DNA of 32,477 bases from an uncultured Muribaculaceae bacterium (lineage in GTDB: Bacteria; Bacteroidota; Bacteroidia; Bacteroidales; Muribaculaceae), in contig CALUNI010000015.1 of assembly GCA_944321905.1 (NCBI GenBank), forward strand, positions 1-32,477, read 5' to 3'. The notes under the pieces were generated by a model. That model was given only the letters and a program-made list of their open reading frames with translations, did not search any database and was not told where the DNA came from. Shown one piece after another: positions 19,501 through 27,938 of the stretch (positions are counted from its first letter, which is position 1; every line of letters starts with the position of its first letter). A program made the translations under genes and the position numbers.

Positions 19501-19550
19501 TAGGAAAGAAATAGGACAAAGGCAGAAAAATCACGCATTTTGTCCTATTT
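19501..19550. promoter_or_regulatory. Perfect 12-bp dyad between HTCS and its operon (candidate HTCS operator)
   Basis: AAATAGGACAAA at 19509-19520 and its exact reverse complement at 19539-19550 are 18 nt apart. TAGGA also occurs at 19501-19505, 11 bp (about one helical turn) from TAGGA in the first arm, giving a direct plus inverted arrangement. The centre is about 80 bp upstream of the predicted start of the glycosidase transcript. AraC-type regulators often bind repeated half-sites one or two turns apart, so an operator is plausible. Because it begins 17 bp after the HTCS stop and is followed by a U-rich stretch, it might instead, or also, be the HTCS terminator. Confidence 0.45.
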
Positions 19551-19567
19551 GCCATGTCAAACAACAT

Positions 19568-22500
19568 CTAAACTGCCGAAGAGCATTGTTTTTCAATATA
19601 TTGCCGTGGAGTGCATCCAAACTGTGCCGAGAAGCACTTTGAAAAATAAGAGGCAGAGCTGAATCCTACCATATACATAACTTCCGACACTGAGAACTTA
19701 TGCTGCTGCAACAGCATCGCGGCTTTCTTCATGCGTATCTGCCGTATGTAATCTACCGGCGACACACCGGTGAGATTTTTCAACAGCCTGTATAGCTGCT
19801 TTGACGACAATCCGGTCTTTTCGCACACATATCCCACATTCATGTCTGAATCAGAGATATTGTCTTCTATTACCTTGGTAACGTCGGCAAGCAACTTTTC
19901 CTCGGCCGACTCTATGACCTCGTTCTTGACGGTGGCGATATTCTCCACTCGCAGGTTGCTGCGCAATATCTCTTTCGACTTTAGCAACTGCTTTACGCGA
20001 GCCTTCAACATGTCGGCTACAAACGGCTTTGACATGAACGCATCCACTCCCGCTTTTATGCTTTCGGCCTCGGTCAACTTGTCATCTTTTGCCGTAAGCA
20101 TTATGATAGGAATCGAGGCTAAGCGGTTATTGCGCTTTATGCGACGGCACATCTCCATTCCGTCCATGACCGGCATCATCTCATCGACGATAATCAAATC
20201 CGGCACCACCGCCCCACACTTGTCTAAGCCATCTTTACCGTTAGTTGCCACAACGCAATTACATTCGGGGCTTAAAATCTCTTTCAAGAATGCGGCAATG
20301 GCCGCATTGTCTTCCACAATCAATATGCGCGACTTGCCACTTGCCTCACCGTCTGCAACAGGAGCGACAGTTTCTACACTACCGGCTTCGCCGACTCCGC
20401 CCACGGGCAAAACTATCGTAAACGTCGAGCCTACACCCGGCTCAGATTGCACCCGTATAGAGCCCTGATGCATATCGACGTAAGTCTTTGCCAAATACAA
20501 TCCTATGCCTGTGCCATCCTTGTGTCCTATGGTTGCCGAAGATTGATACAACCGTTGAAAGATGAATGGCAAATCTTCGGCAGGGATACCCACGCCATTG
20601 TCACGGATGGCTATTTCCACATTTCCACCTACCTCTTTCAATGACATCGACACGATGGCTCCGTCGCCCGAGTATTTGCAGGCATTTGACAAAACATTGT
20701 TTATCACCGATTCAATCTTCACCACATCGACACTCATCAATATGCGCTCTTCGTTGCAATCAAACACAAATTGCTTCATAGGGAAAGCCTCCTTATAAGT
20801 GTCGAATATGCTGTGGCAGAACGATACCATTTCCACTTGCGAATAAATAAGCAAATTATCAGGATTTTCGTCCATTCGGTTCACTTCAAGCACCCTGTGT
20901 ATAAGTGTGTTGAGTTTCAAGGCATTTTGTTGTATCGCATCAAGGCGATGGCGCGTGTCGGTGTTCTTCTCGTCATTAATCATCTTGCTCAACGGGCCTA
21001 TTATCATCGACAACGGTGTCTTCAGTTCATGCGACATGTTGGTCAAGAAATCCATGCGGCTTTTTACCATTTCAATGGTCTTCTCGCTTCTTACCCGCTC
21101 TACGCGCAAGCGCAACTTGAGACGCACGAAGTTCACTACCCACAGCATGAACAAAATGCCCAACAACGCATATATCGCTATGGCCCACCACGACTGATAC
21201 CATGCAGGACTGACGCTGATATCCAACGTCTTCACAGGGGCGCCGGCGATGTCGAGAGGACGTATCTCAAGCACATATTCGCCGGGGGGGATATTGGAAA
21301 CTACGATGCGATTGTTTCCTGCCGACAAAGAATGCCACTCGTCGGAAATTCCACGGATACGGTATTCAAAGTCCTTGCGATTGTCCAAACGGTAATCAAA
21401 GTCGGAAAATTCTATCGTCAGTCTATTTTGGTCGTGCGACAACGCCAAACCATCAAGGCTACCTACGTCAGCCGCGCTTTCGCCTTCATAAGGCTCGTCA
21501 TTGACATACAGAGCCGTTACCCTAATCTCCCTTCCTTCTTCACAAAAATGCGAAACCGACGGATCTACCACGAGCAGTTCCTCATCGCCGCCAAGCAACA
21601 TCTTGCGAGAAGCACGGTCATAATACAAACTTGTATAAAGCCTGCCGGGCAGACGCAAATGCCTAATCTGTCCGCCGGCTTCTTCATTCATCACCCACAC
21701 GCCATGCGATGTCGAAATCCACAAATCATCTTTCACCACCTCCATGGAATAAATCTCAATATCCGCAGCCAAAGGGAAAGTAAACCGGCTCTGCACCGTG
21801 TCGGCATTCGACACGAAAGCAAAGCCATTGTGATAGCCACACCACAGGCCGCCTTTGCGCCTGTCGGGCACTATGTATTGAACATATGAGTCACACACAT
21901 CGAGTACTTTCATCGAGTCTCCCTCACCTATATTAACAAGCGAACCCGACTTATATGATGAAACCCACTTGCTGCCGTCGTCCGACAGCACCACCTGATT
22001 TATCATGTTGTTAGGCAAGCCGTTGCCACTGTTATAACAACGGTTAGCCACGCATTCGCCCGACGACTCCACAAGACGATTCCTGTCTATAGCAAAGAGT
22101 CCCCCCAAATAAGACCCTACCCACATCATTCCATTATGGTCTTCAACAATGCCATACGCCCAATTGGCATTATACGTGTGGGTACTGTCGGTTATAGAGT
22201 AATTTACGAATTGCTCCTTAACATAGTCATACCTATTTATCCCGCCATCAGTGGCTGCCCACAATTCATAACGGCTGTCTTCGCATATGCTGCGCACGCG
22301 GTTATGACTCAACGGGTATTCCTTACTCTCCATCATGTACCACTTCACCTGCCCGTCGCGCGAACGACGAATTATGCCATTAGTTCCGCCAAGCCACAAA
22401 TAGCCGCGCGAGTCACGGAAAATGGCATAAAACCGGCAGCCGTCGCTGCTGCGGGTAATCTGATAGAGCGGCAACAACGTAAAATTTCCACTGTTTACCC

Positions 22501-23440
22501 ATTCCGACAATCCCGATTCTGTTCCTGCCCACAAATTGCCATCCCTGTCAACCATCACGCTCCACACCACATTATTCGACAACGAAGTGCCAATGCGCGA
22601 ATCGTGGCGATAACGCTCAAATCGGCGACGAGAATATATAAACAGCCCGTTGTCGGTTCCCGCTATAAGATTACCATCATGGTCGAGAGTCAAAGACTTG
22701 ACAGAATACCCGTCAAACAAATCCAGTTGCGACACTTCGCCACTGTCATAGTCATATTTGAACAACGCCCCCTCTGTACCTATCCACAGGCAGTTGCGGC
22801 GACGGTCGTCGGCAAGGGCGTTTACAAACAGATTTTTTTTGTTACGAGGCTTTGTTATTGGAATGCTGACAAAAGATTCTCTCTCGCTGTCGTATCGGCA
22901 CAGTCCGTTATACGTACCCACATACAAGTCGCCACGCCCGGTTACGCACACCGCATATGTGGCTCCGTGAGGCAATCCGCCCGAAAAATCTTGCAAAGTA
23001 TCTTTCACACTGTCATATCTGTACAGCCCCTTTAACGAACCTATCCACAAATATTCGCCGTCGAAAGCCAGCGAGCGCACGTCGGTAGGGAACACTATGC
23101 CGCGTGGCACATGCTCTCCTTTTGTCAAATCATAGACAAACACCCCGGTGTCGGCTCCGGCATAAAGCAGGCTGTCCTTTACCATGATGCAATTAATATT
23201 GGTATTGCTCCCCGGCACATTGTCAAACCGCTTGTGCATGCGATAGCCATCATAGCCATACAGCCCCATGTTGGTTCCAACCCACACCATGCCCGTACTG
23301 TCCTGGCACAATGAATAATAGACCTCTCCAACCTCGTTGCCTATGTTGATATTCACAAAGGTCTTGGGCGACACAGGCTCCCGACCCGCCGCCACTATTG
23401 GCAACAACAGCAATATGATGACTTGTAAAATTCTTGGCAT
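19568..23440 (-). CDS. Hybrid two-component system sensor/regulator (HTCS)
   Basis: One-protein signal system that senses a glycan fragment in the periplasm and switches on the adjoining operon. The 1290-aa protein has a signal peptide (1-18), a long periplasmic sensor of Reg_prop beta-propeller repeats (about 30-640, repeated patterns such as GNLWAGTESGL and NCLWIGTEGAL), a Y_Y_Y domain (about 665-740), one transmembrane helix (751-772), HisKA with His804 in NMSHELKTP, HATPase_c (NACKYS, DNGVGIP, GTGIGLYLAK), a receiver domain with Asp1086 in IIVDEMMP, and an AraC-type helix-turn-helix domain (about 1185-1285, ending YFSKCFSAQFGCTPRQYIEK). All catalytic positions are present. It sits directly upstream of the PUL on the same strand; ligand inferred to be a galacto-oligosaccharide. 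Confidence 0.96.
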   Translation of the reverse strand: MPRILQVIILLLLPIVAAGREPVSPKTFVNINIGNEVGEVYYSLCQDSTGMVWVGTNMGLYGYDGYRMHKRFDNVPGSNTNINCIMVKDSLLYAGADTGVFVYDLTKGEHVPRGIVFPTDVRSLAFDGEYLWIGSLKGLYRYDSVKDTLQDFSGGLPHGATYAVCVTGRGDLYVGTYNGLCRYDSERESFVSIPITKPRNKKNLFVNALADDRRRNCLWIGTEGALFKYDYDSGEVSQLDLFDGYSVKSLTLDHDGNLIAGTDNGLFIYSRRRFERYRHDSRIGTSLSNNVVWSVMVDRDGNLWAGTESGLSEWVNSGNFTLLPLYQITRSSDGCRFYAIFRDSRGYLWLGGTNGIIRRSRDGQVKWYMMESKEYPLSHNRVRSICEDSRYELWAATDGGINRYDYVKEQFVNYSITDSTHTYNANWAYGIVEDHNGMMWVGSYLGGLFAIDRNRLVESSGECVANRCYNSGNGLPNNMINQVVLSDDGSKWVSSYKSGSLVNIGEGDSMKVLDVCDSYVQYIVPDRRKGGLWCGYHNGFAFVSNADTVQSRFTFPLAADIEIYSMEVVKDDLWISTSHGVWVMNEEAGGQIRHLRLPGRLYTSLYYDRASRKMLLGGDEELLVVDPSVSHFCEEGREIRVTALYVNDEPYEGESAADVGSLDGLALSHDQNRLTIEFSDFDYRLDNRKDFEYRIRGISDEWHSLSAGNNRIVVSNIPPGEYVLEIRPLDIAGAPVKTLDISVSPAWYQSWWAIAIYALLGILFMLWVVNFVRLKLRLRVERVRSEKTIEMVKSRMDFLTNMSHELKTPLSMIIGPLSKMINDEKNTDTRHRLDAIQQNALKLNTLIHRVLEVNRMDENPDNLLIYSQVEMVSFCHSIFDTYKEAFPMKQFVFDCNEERILMSVDVVKIESVINNVLSNACKYSGDGAIVSMSLKEVGGNVEIAIRDNGVGIPAEDLPFIFQRLYQSSATIGHKDGTGIGLYLAKTYVDMHQGSIRVQSEPGVGSTFTIVLPVGGVGEAGSVETVAPVADGEASGKSRILIVEDNAAIAAFLKEILSPECNCVVATNGKDGLDKCGAVVPDLIIVDEMMPVMDGMEMCRRIKRNNRLASIPIIMLTAKDDKLTEAESIKAGVDAFMSKPFVADMLKARVKQLLKSKEILRSNLRVENIATVKNEVIESAEEKLLADVTKVIEDNISDSDMNVGYVCEKTGLSSKQLYRLLKNLTGVSPVDYIRQIRMKKAAMLLQQHKFSVSEVMYMVGFSSASYFSKCFSAQFGCTPRQYIEKQCSSAV

Positions 23441-23480
23441 TACGATTTTAAGATGGAAGGTTTATGTTTTCCACCTACCA

Positions 23481-23488
23481 CAAAGATA
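23481..23488 (-). promoter_or_regulatory. Candidate -7 promoter box for the HTCS gene
   Basis: Minus strand TATCTTTG matches TAnnTTTG exactly, 40 bp before the HTCS ATG; the upstream -33 area is only T-rich. The 240-bp divergent spacer to dnaE (23441-23680) holds this box and the dnaE promoter-like boxes and no gene. Confidence 0.35.
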
Positions 23489-23626
23489 ATATTCTTTGTC
23501 ATAAAAAAGAAAGAAGAAACGGCCTTAATGCAACCATTTTTTCCGACACGCGTCGTGCCATATGGTCATATCGCACTATGCCTCAATTCGTTAATTCATT
23601 GTTAATAAGTTTCGTAACAAAGAGTT

Positions 23627-23656
23627 TTTGCATATAAACAGGAATTACTAATTTTA
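23627..23656 (+). promoter_or_regulatory. Candidate promoter for dnaE
   Basis: TTTG at 23627-23630 and TAATTTTA at 23649-23656 are 18 bp apart. The second box matches seven of eight positions of TAnnTTTG. Transcription would start near 23664, about 17 nt before the dnaE ATG. Confidence 0.35.
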
Positions 23657-23680
23657 CGGCACGAAAAACTGTGACACTCT

Positions 23681-26600
23681 ATGCAGCCATTCATACATCT
23701 TCACGTACACTCTCAATACTCGGTGCTTGACGGACAAGCCTCGATAAAAGCTCTCGTTGACAAAGCAATTGCCAACGGCATGAAAGGCATTGCCATCACC
23801 GACCACGGCAACATGTTCGGCATCAAGGAATTTTACAATTACTGCAACTCGGTAAATTCCGGAACCAACAAAGAAATAAAAGCATTGAAGAAACAAATCG
23901 ACGAAGCTAAAAGTGCCGAAAACATCGACACGTCGGTCATCGAAGACTTGAACAGGCAACTTTCCGAAGCTCAAGGAAAGTTGTTCAAGCCGATATTTGG
24001 TTGCGAAATGTATGTGGCCGAAAAAACGATGTATGAACGCACATCAAAACACGACACAGGCCGACATCTTATTGTGCTTGCAAAAAACTTGAAAGGATAC
24101 CACAATCTCGTAAAACTTGTTTCAAAGGCTTGGACCGACGGATTCTATTCACACCCGCGCACCGACAAAGAAAACCTTGAGAAATATCACGAGGGACTGA
24201 TGGTGTGTTCGGCATGCCTCGGTGGTGAGATTCCAAAATTAATATTAAACGGACAAATAGACGAAGCCCGTGAAGCCGTAAAATGGTTCAAAAGCGTGTT
24301 TGGCGACGACTATTATCTCGAGTTACAGCGTCACAAGGCGACAGTAGCCCGCGCCAACCACGACACATTCCCCTTGCAGCAGGAAGTGAATGCCGTGCTT
24401 AAGCAGTTTTCCGAGGAGCTTGGCATTAAGTTGGTGTGCACCAACGATGTGCACTTTGTCAACGAAACAGATGCCGAAGCTCACGACCGGCTGATTTGCG
24501 TCTCGACAGGCAAAGCGTTGAACGACCCCAAGCGTATGCTCTATTCCAAGCAGGAGTGGATGAAGACGCAGGAAGAGATGAACGAAATATTCAGCGACTT
24601 TCCCGAAGCTTTGAGCAACACGCTCGAATTGCTTGAAAAGACCGAGTTTTACTCAATCGACCACGACCCTATTTTACCAAACTTTCCGCTTCCCGACGGA
24701 TTCACCGACAATAACGACTACCTGCGATACCTTGTGTATGAAGGAGCGGAACGCGTATGGGGCAAAGACCTTGACCAAGAACACAAGGAGCGCATCGACT
24801 TCGAGCTTGAGACAATCAAGAATATGGGATTCCCGGGATACTTCCTTATAGTGCAAGACTTCATCAAGGCGGCACGCCGGATAGGCGTGTCGGTGGGTCC
24901 GGGCCGCGGTTCTGCCGCGGGTTCTGCCGTGGCATACTGCCTCGGAATAACACAAATCGACCCGATAAAATACGACTTGCTGTTTGAACGATTCCTAAAC
25001 CCCGACCGCATCTCATTGCCCGATATCGATATAGACTTCGACGACGATGGACGCGCAAAAGTCCTCAAATATGTGACCGACAAATATGGAGCCGAAAAAG
25101 TGGCACACATTATCACATACGGCACTATGGCCGCCAAGATGGCAATAAAGGATGTCGCCAGGGTTGAGGAGCTGCCACTGCCCGAGAGCGACAGGCTTGC
25201 AAAGTTCATACCGAGCAAGCCCAACGACATGCCGGAAGACGAGAAAGGGAAGAAATACAAAATAACAATAAAAAATTGTCTGAAATGCTTCCCCGAGTTC
25301 CAAGCCGAGCTGAACAACCCCAATGCCACGATCGTTGAGACCATAAAATATGCCGAGGCTCTGGAAGGCAACGTGCGCAACACAGGCGTACATGCTTGCG
25401 GCGTAATCATTGGCCGCGACGACATTACCGACTGGGTTCCGGTAAGCACTGCCCCCGACAAGGACGGCAACAAGATGCTCGTAACCCAGTATGAGGGAAG
25501 CGTCATCGAATCGACAGGCCTTATCAAGATGGACTTCCTGGGGCTGAAAACGCTGTCAATCATAAAAGAAGCATTGGCCAACATCAAGGAAACACGAGGC
25601 ATCGACATCGATATCGACAATATCGACATAAACGACCCTAAAACGTACAAGCTGTACTGCGAAGGCCGCACTACAGGCACGTTCCAATTCGAGTCGGCCG
25701 GTATGCAGAAGTACCTCATCGAGTTGCAGCCAAGCACATTCGAAGACTTGATTGCCATGAACGCCCTATACCGTCCGGGACCTATGGAATATATTCCCGA
25801 CTTCATCAAGCGCAAAAAGGGAGAAATGCCCATAGTCTATGACATCCCGGTAATGGAAAAATACTTAAAGGACACATATGGCATCACGGTTTACCAAGAG
25901 CAAGTGATGTTGCTGTCGCGCCTGTTAGCCGGATTCACGCGTGGAGAGTCAGACGTGTTGAGAAAGGCAATGGGCAAAAAGCAATTAGACAAACTGGCCT
26001 CGTTGAAGCCAAAGTTCATAAATGGCGGTGCCGAACGCGGATACGACAAAGATGTCCTTGAAAAGATTTGGAAAGACTGGGAAAAATTTGCTTCCTACGC
26101 GTTCAATAAGAGCCACGCCACATGCTACAGTTGGGTCGCATTCCAAACGGCCTACTTGAAGGCCAATTACCCGTCGGAATACATGGCCGCAGTGCTAAGC
26201 TGCAACTTCAGCGACATCGACAAGCTCACTAAGTTCATGGATGAGTGCAAATCGATGCGCATAGAGGTAAAAGGCCCCGATATCAATGAAAGTTATACCA
26301 CTTTCAGTGCCAACAAAAAAGGCAACATACGCTTCGGCCTTGCCGGAATAAAAAGTGTAGGCATCAATGCCGTAAACGCCATTATAGACGAACGCAAGGC
26401 CAACGGGCCTTACAAGTCGATATTTGACTTCGTTGAACGTGTCAACCTGTCGAGTTGCAACCGCAAGACGCTCGAAGCACTTGCATTGTCGGGAGCATTC
26501 GATTGCTTCAGCGACATTTCGCGTGAAGACTTCTTTGAAAAGAATACCCGCGACGAGTCGTTCTCAGAGATACTCATGCGGTATGGACAAAAATTCCAGG

Positions 26601-27331
26601 CCGACAAGCAGTCGAAAGTCACTTCACTATTTGGCGACGACGAAGTGATAGAAACCATGCGCCCCATAATCCCCAAAGGAGAAAAATGGCCTACAATAGT
26701 CAAACTCGAAAAAGAGCGTGAACTGGTGGGCATGTACCTGTCGGCACATCCTCTCGACCCGTTCTACATAGAAATCGAATATGGATGCAACACTCGCGTC
26801 AAAGACTTAAAAGAGAAGTCCGACATGCTCGACAAGGAACTCTCGATGGGAGGCATCGTCGTAGGATATGACGTAAAGCCATCAAAACGTGGCACAAACT
26901 ATGGCATACTGAAAATCGAAGACTACTCGGGGACTGCCGAATTCTTCCTGTTTGGAAACAATTTCATAAACTTTGGCAAGTATGGCATCATAGGCACGCC
27001 AATCTTGGTGCGAGGGGCTTACCAAAAGAACAAATACAACGGTCGGGTTGACTTCAACATTTCATCAATAGAATTGCTTGAAAACGTCAAGGGCAAACTG
27101 CTGAAAAGCATAACAGTCAAGCTGCCCGAAGCATTGGTCAATGCTTCGCTTGTGGAAATGTTCAAATCGTTTCTGACGCAATCGACCGAAAATCGCAGCG
27201 ACCTGTATTTTGAACTCGCCGACGAGAAAAATCACCGAAACGTGCAGTTGCTTTCACGATTCAAGATTCCGGTCACCAAGCGGCTCATCGACCGGCTTAA
27301 CTCCGAAGAAATCAATTTCTCTATAAATTAA
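23681..27331 (+). CDS. dnaE: DNA polymerase III subunit alpha
   Basis: Replicative DNA polymerase catalytic subunit. The 1216-aa chain has an N-terminal PHP domain (about 1-280, starting FIHLHVHSQYSVLDG and ITDHGNMFG), the C-family polymerase core with the catalytic aspartates Asp448 and Asp450 in PDIDIDF and Asp618 in IKMDFLGL, the fingers region (MNALYRPGPMEYIPDF), tandem helix-hairpin-helix region (FGLAGIKSVG, about 880-960), and a C-terminal OB fold (about 1065-1140, MGGIVVGYDVKPSKRGTNYGILKIEDYSG). No exonuclease insertion is present, so it is the DnaE, not PolC, form. About 100 residues between PHP start and the first motif block (KEIKALKKQIDEAKSAENIDTSVIEDLNRQLSEA, residues 66-100) form a charged coiled insertion. 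trxA follows 26 bp later on the same strand. Confidence 0.97.
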   Translation: MQPFIHLHVHSQYSVLDGQASIKALVDKAIANGMKGIAITDHGNMFGIKEFYNYCNSVNSGTNKEIKALKKQIDEAKSAENIDTSVIEDLNRQLSEAQGKLFKPIFGCEMYVAEKTMYERTSKHDTGRHLIVLAKNLKGYHNLVKLVSKAWTDGFYSHPRTDKENLEKYHEGLMVCSACLGGEIPKLILNGQIDEAREAVKWFKSVFGDDYYLELQRHKATVARANHDTFPLQQEVNAVLKQFSEELGIKLVCTNDVHFVNETDAEAHDRLICVSTGKALNDPKRMLYSKQEWMKTQEEMNEIFSDFPEALSNTLELLEKTEFYSIDHDPILPNFPLPDGFTDNNDYLRYLVYEGAERVWGKDLDQEHKERIDFELETIKNMGFPGYFLIVQDFIKAARRIGVSVGPGRGSAAGSAVAYCLGITQIDPIKYDLLFERFLNPDRISLPDIDIDFDDDGRAKVLKYVTDKYGAEKVAHIITYGTMAAKMAIKDVARVEELPLPESDRLAKFIPSKPNDMPEDEKGKKYKITIKNCLKCFPEFQAELNNPNATIVETIKYAEALEGNVRNTGVHACGVIIGRDDITDWVPVSTAPDKDGNKMLVTQYEGSVIESTGLIKMDFLGLKTLSIIKEALANIKETRGIDIDIDNIDINDPKTYKLYCEGRTTGTFQFESAGMQKYLIELQPSTFEDLIAMNALYRPGPMEYIPDFIKRKKGEMPIVYDIPVMEKYLKDTYGITVYQEQVMLLSRLLAGFTRGESDVLRKAMGKKQLDKLASLKPKFINGGAERGYDKDVLEKIWKDWEKFASYAFNKSHATCYSWVAFQTAYLKANYPSEYMAAVLSCNFSDIDKLTKFMDECKSMRIEVKGPDINESYTTFSANKKGNIRFGLAGIKSVGINAVNAIIDERKANGPYKSIFDFVERVNLSSCNRKTLEALALSGAFDCFSDISREDFFEKNTRDESFSEILMRYGQKFQADKQSKVTSLFGDDEVIETMRPIIPKGEKWPTIVKLEKERELVGMYLSAHPLDPFYIEIEYGCNTRVKDLKEKSDMLDKELSMGGIVVGYDVKPSKRGTNYGILKIEDYSGTAEFFLFGNNFINFGKYGIIGTPILVRGAYQKNKYNGRVDFNISSIELLENVKGKLLKSITVKLPEALVNASLVEMFKSFLTQSTENRSDLYFELADEKNHRNVQLLSRFKIPVTKRLIDRLNSEEINFSIN

Positions 27332-27357
27332 TTATTAACTTTTAATCACAAGAAACT

Positions 27358-27675
27358 ATGGCATTTGTTTTTACCGACGACAACGCCGCCCAAGAAATAG
27401 CATCGGGCAAGGCAGTCGTAATCGACTTTTGGGCGACATGGTGCGTACCTTGCCGACGCGTAACTCCAATCATTGAAGAATTGGCTGCCGAATATGAAGG
27501 CCGGGTACTTATAGGAAATTACAATGTAGAAGACGGCAATGACCTTGCCACCGAATACGGCATACGCAACATCCCGACTATTCTGTTCTTCAAAGACGGC
27601 AAGCAAGTGGGCGAACGCATGGTAGGCGCACAGCCGAAATCGGAGATAGAAGCCCGCATAAAAGAGCTGCTTTAA
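27358..27675 (+). CDS. trxA: Thioredoxin with CVPC active site
   Basis: Small cytoplasmic dithiol reductase of 105 aa with the thioredoxin fold: the strand VVIDFWATW leads into the active site WCVPC (Cys29, Cys32), and the cis-proline loop is IRNIPTILFF followed by KDGKQVGERMVGAQPKSEIEARI. The usual motif is WCGPC; the valine in place of glycine changes the dipeptide that tunes redox potential. There is no signal peptide, so it acts in the cytoplasm. It begins 26 bp after dnaE and is probably co-transcribed with it; a functional link is not implied. Confidence 0.93.
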   Translation: MAFVFTDDNAAQEIASGKAVVIDFWATWCVPCRRVTPIIEELAAEYEGRVLIGNYNVEDGNDLATEYGIRNIPTILFFKDGKQVGERMVGAQPKSEIEARIKELL

Positions 27676-27704
27676 ATTTCAAGTAAATCTCGAACCTGTT
27701 TAAC

Positions 27705-27875
27705 CCAAATCGGTCGTTAGATTTTATGGTGATTTTTAGGATTATGTCAAGTAGGTTGTCAAGGCACGAGCCGCAGGCATAGCGAACTATATCAAGGTTT
27801 GTGCCTTGAAAAGATGCCGACAGAAACTAAAAAGCATTTCTAAAACAAATATTTGCGGTCTAATGACCGTTTTGG
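27705..27875. repeat. Nested imperfect palindromic element (MITE/REP-like or structured RNA)
   Basis: This non-coding stretch after trxA folds back on itself in three nested blocks. The outer arms 27705-27721 and 27859-27875 match at 15 of 17 positions, the middle blocks ATTTTTAG/CTAAAAA (27732-27739, 27827-27833) pair for 7 bp, and the inner arms TCAAGGCAC/GTGCCTTGA (27759-27767, 27801-27809) are perfect for 9 bp, with a 33-nt core. The right arm also holds the palindrome CAAATATTTG and a CGGTC-TAAT-GACCG hairpin. It has no open reading frame. A miniature mobile element, an extragenic palindrome, or a transcribed RNA are all possible. Confidence 0.5.
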
Positions 27876-27881
27876 CCTAAA

Positions 27882-27911
27882 AAAGGTGCACCACGTAATT
27901 GGCGCACCTTT
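27882..27911. terminator. Bidirectional intrinsic terminator between trxA and the S9 peptidase gene
   Basis: AAAGGTGC and GCACCTTT form a perfect 8-bp stem, extended by CC/GG after a 1-nt internal mismatch, with an 8-nt loop. On the minus strand the stem ends in CACCTTTTTTAG, a good U-run, so it fits best as the terminator of the peptidase gene 27 bp away; on the plus strand it is followed by TATTTG and may also stop dnaE-trxA transcripts. Confidence 0.75.
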
Positions 27912-27938
27912 ATTTGTTACAAGACTTTTATAAACAAT

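Noticed and set aside
24718..25833. Minus-strand frame of 371 codons opposite dnaE
   Set aside because: It lies entirely within dnaE, which has full motif support; the translated sequence has no recognisable features.
27705..27911. CRISPR-like repeat cluster after trxA
   Set aside because: The repeats are inverted and nested, not direct with regular spacers, and no cas gene is present.
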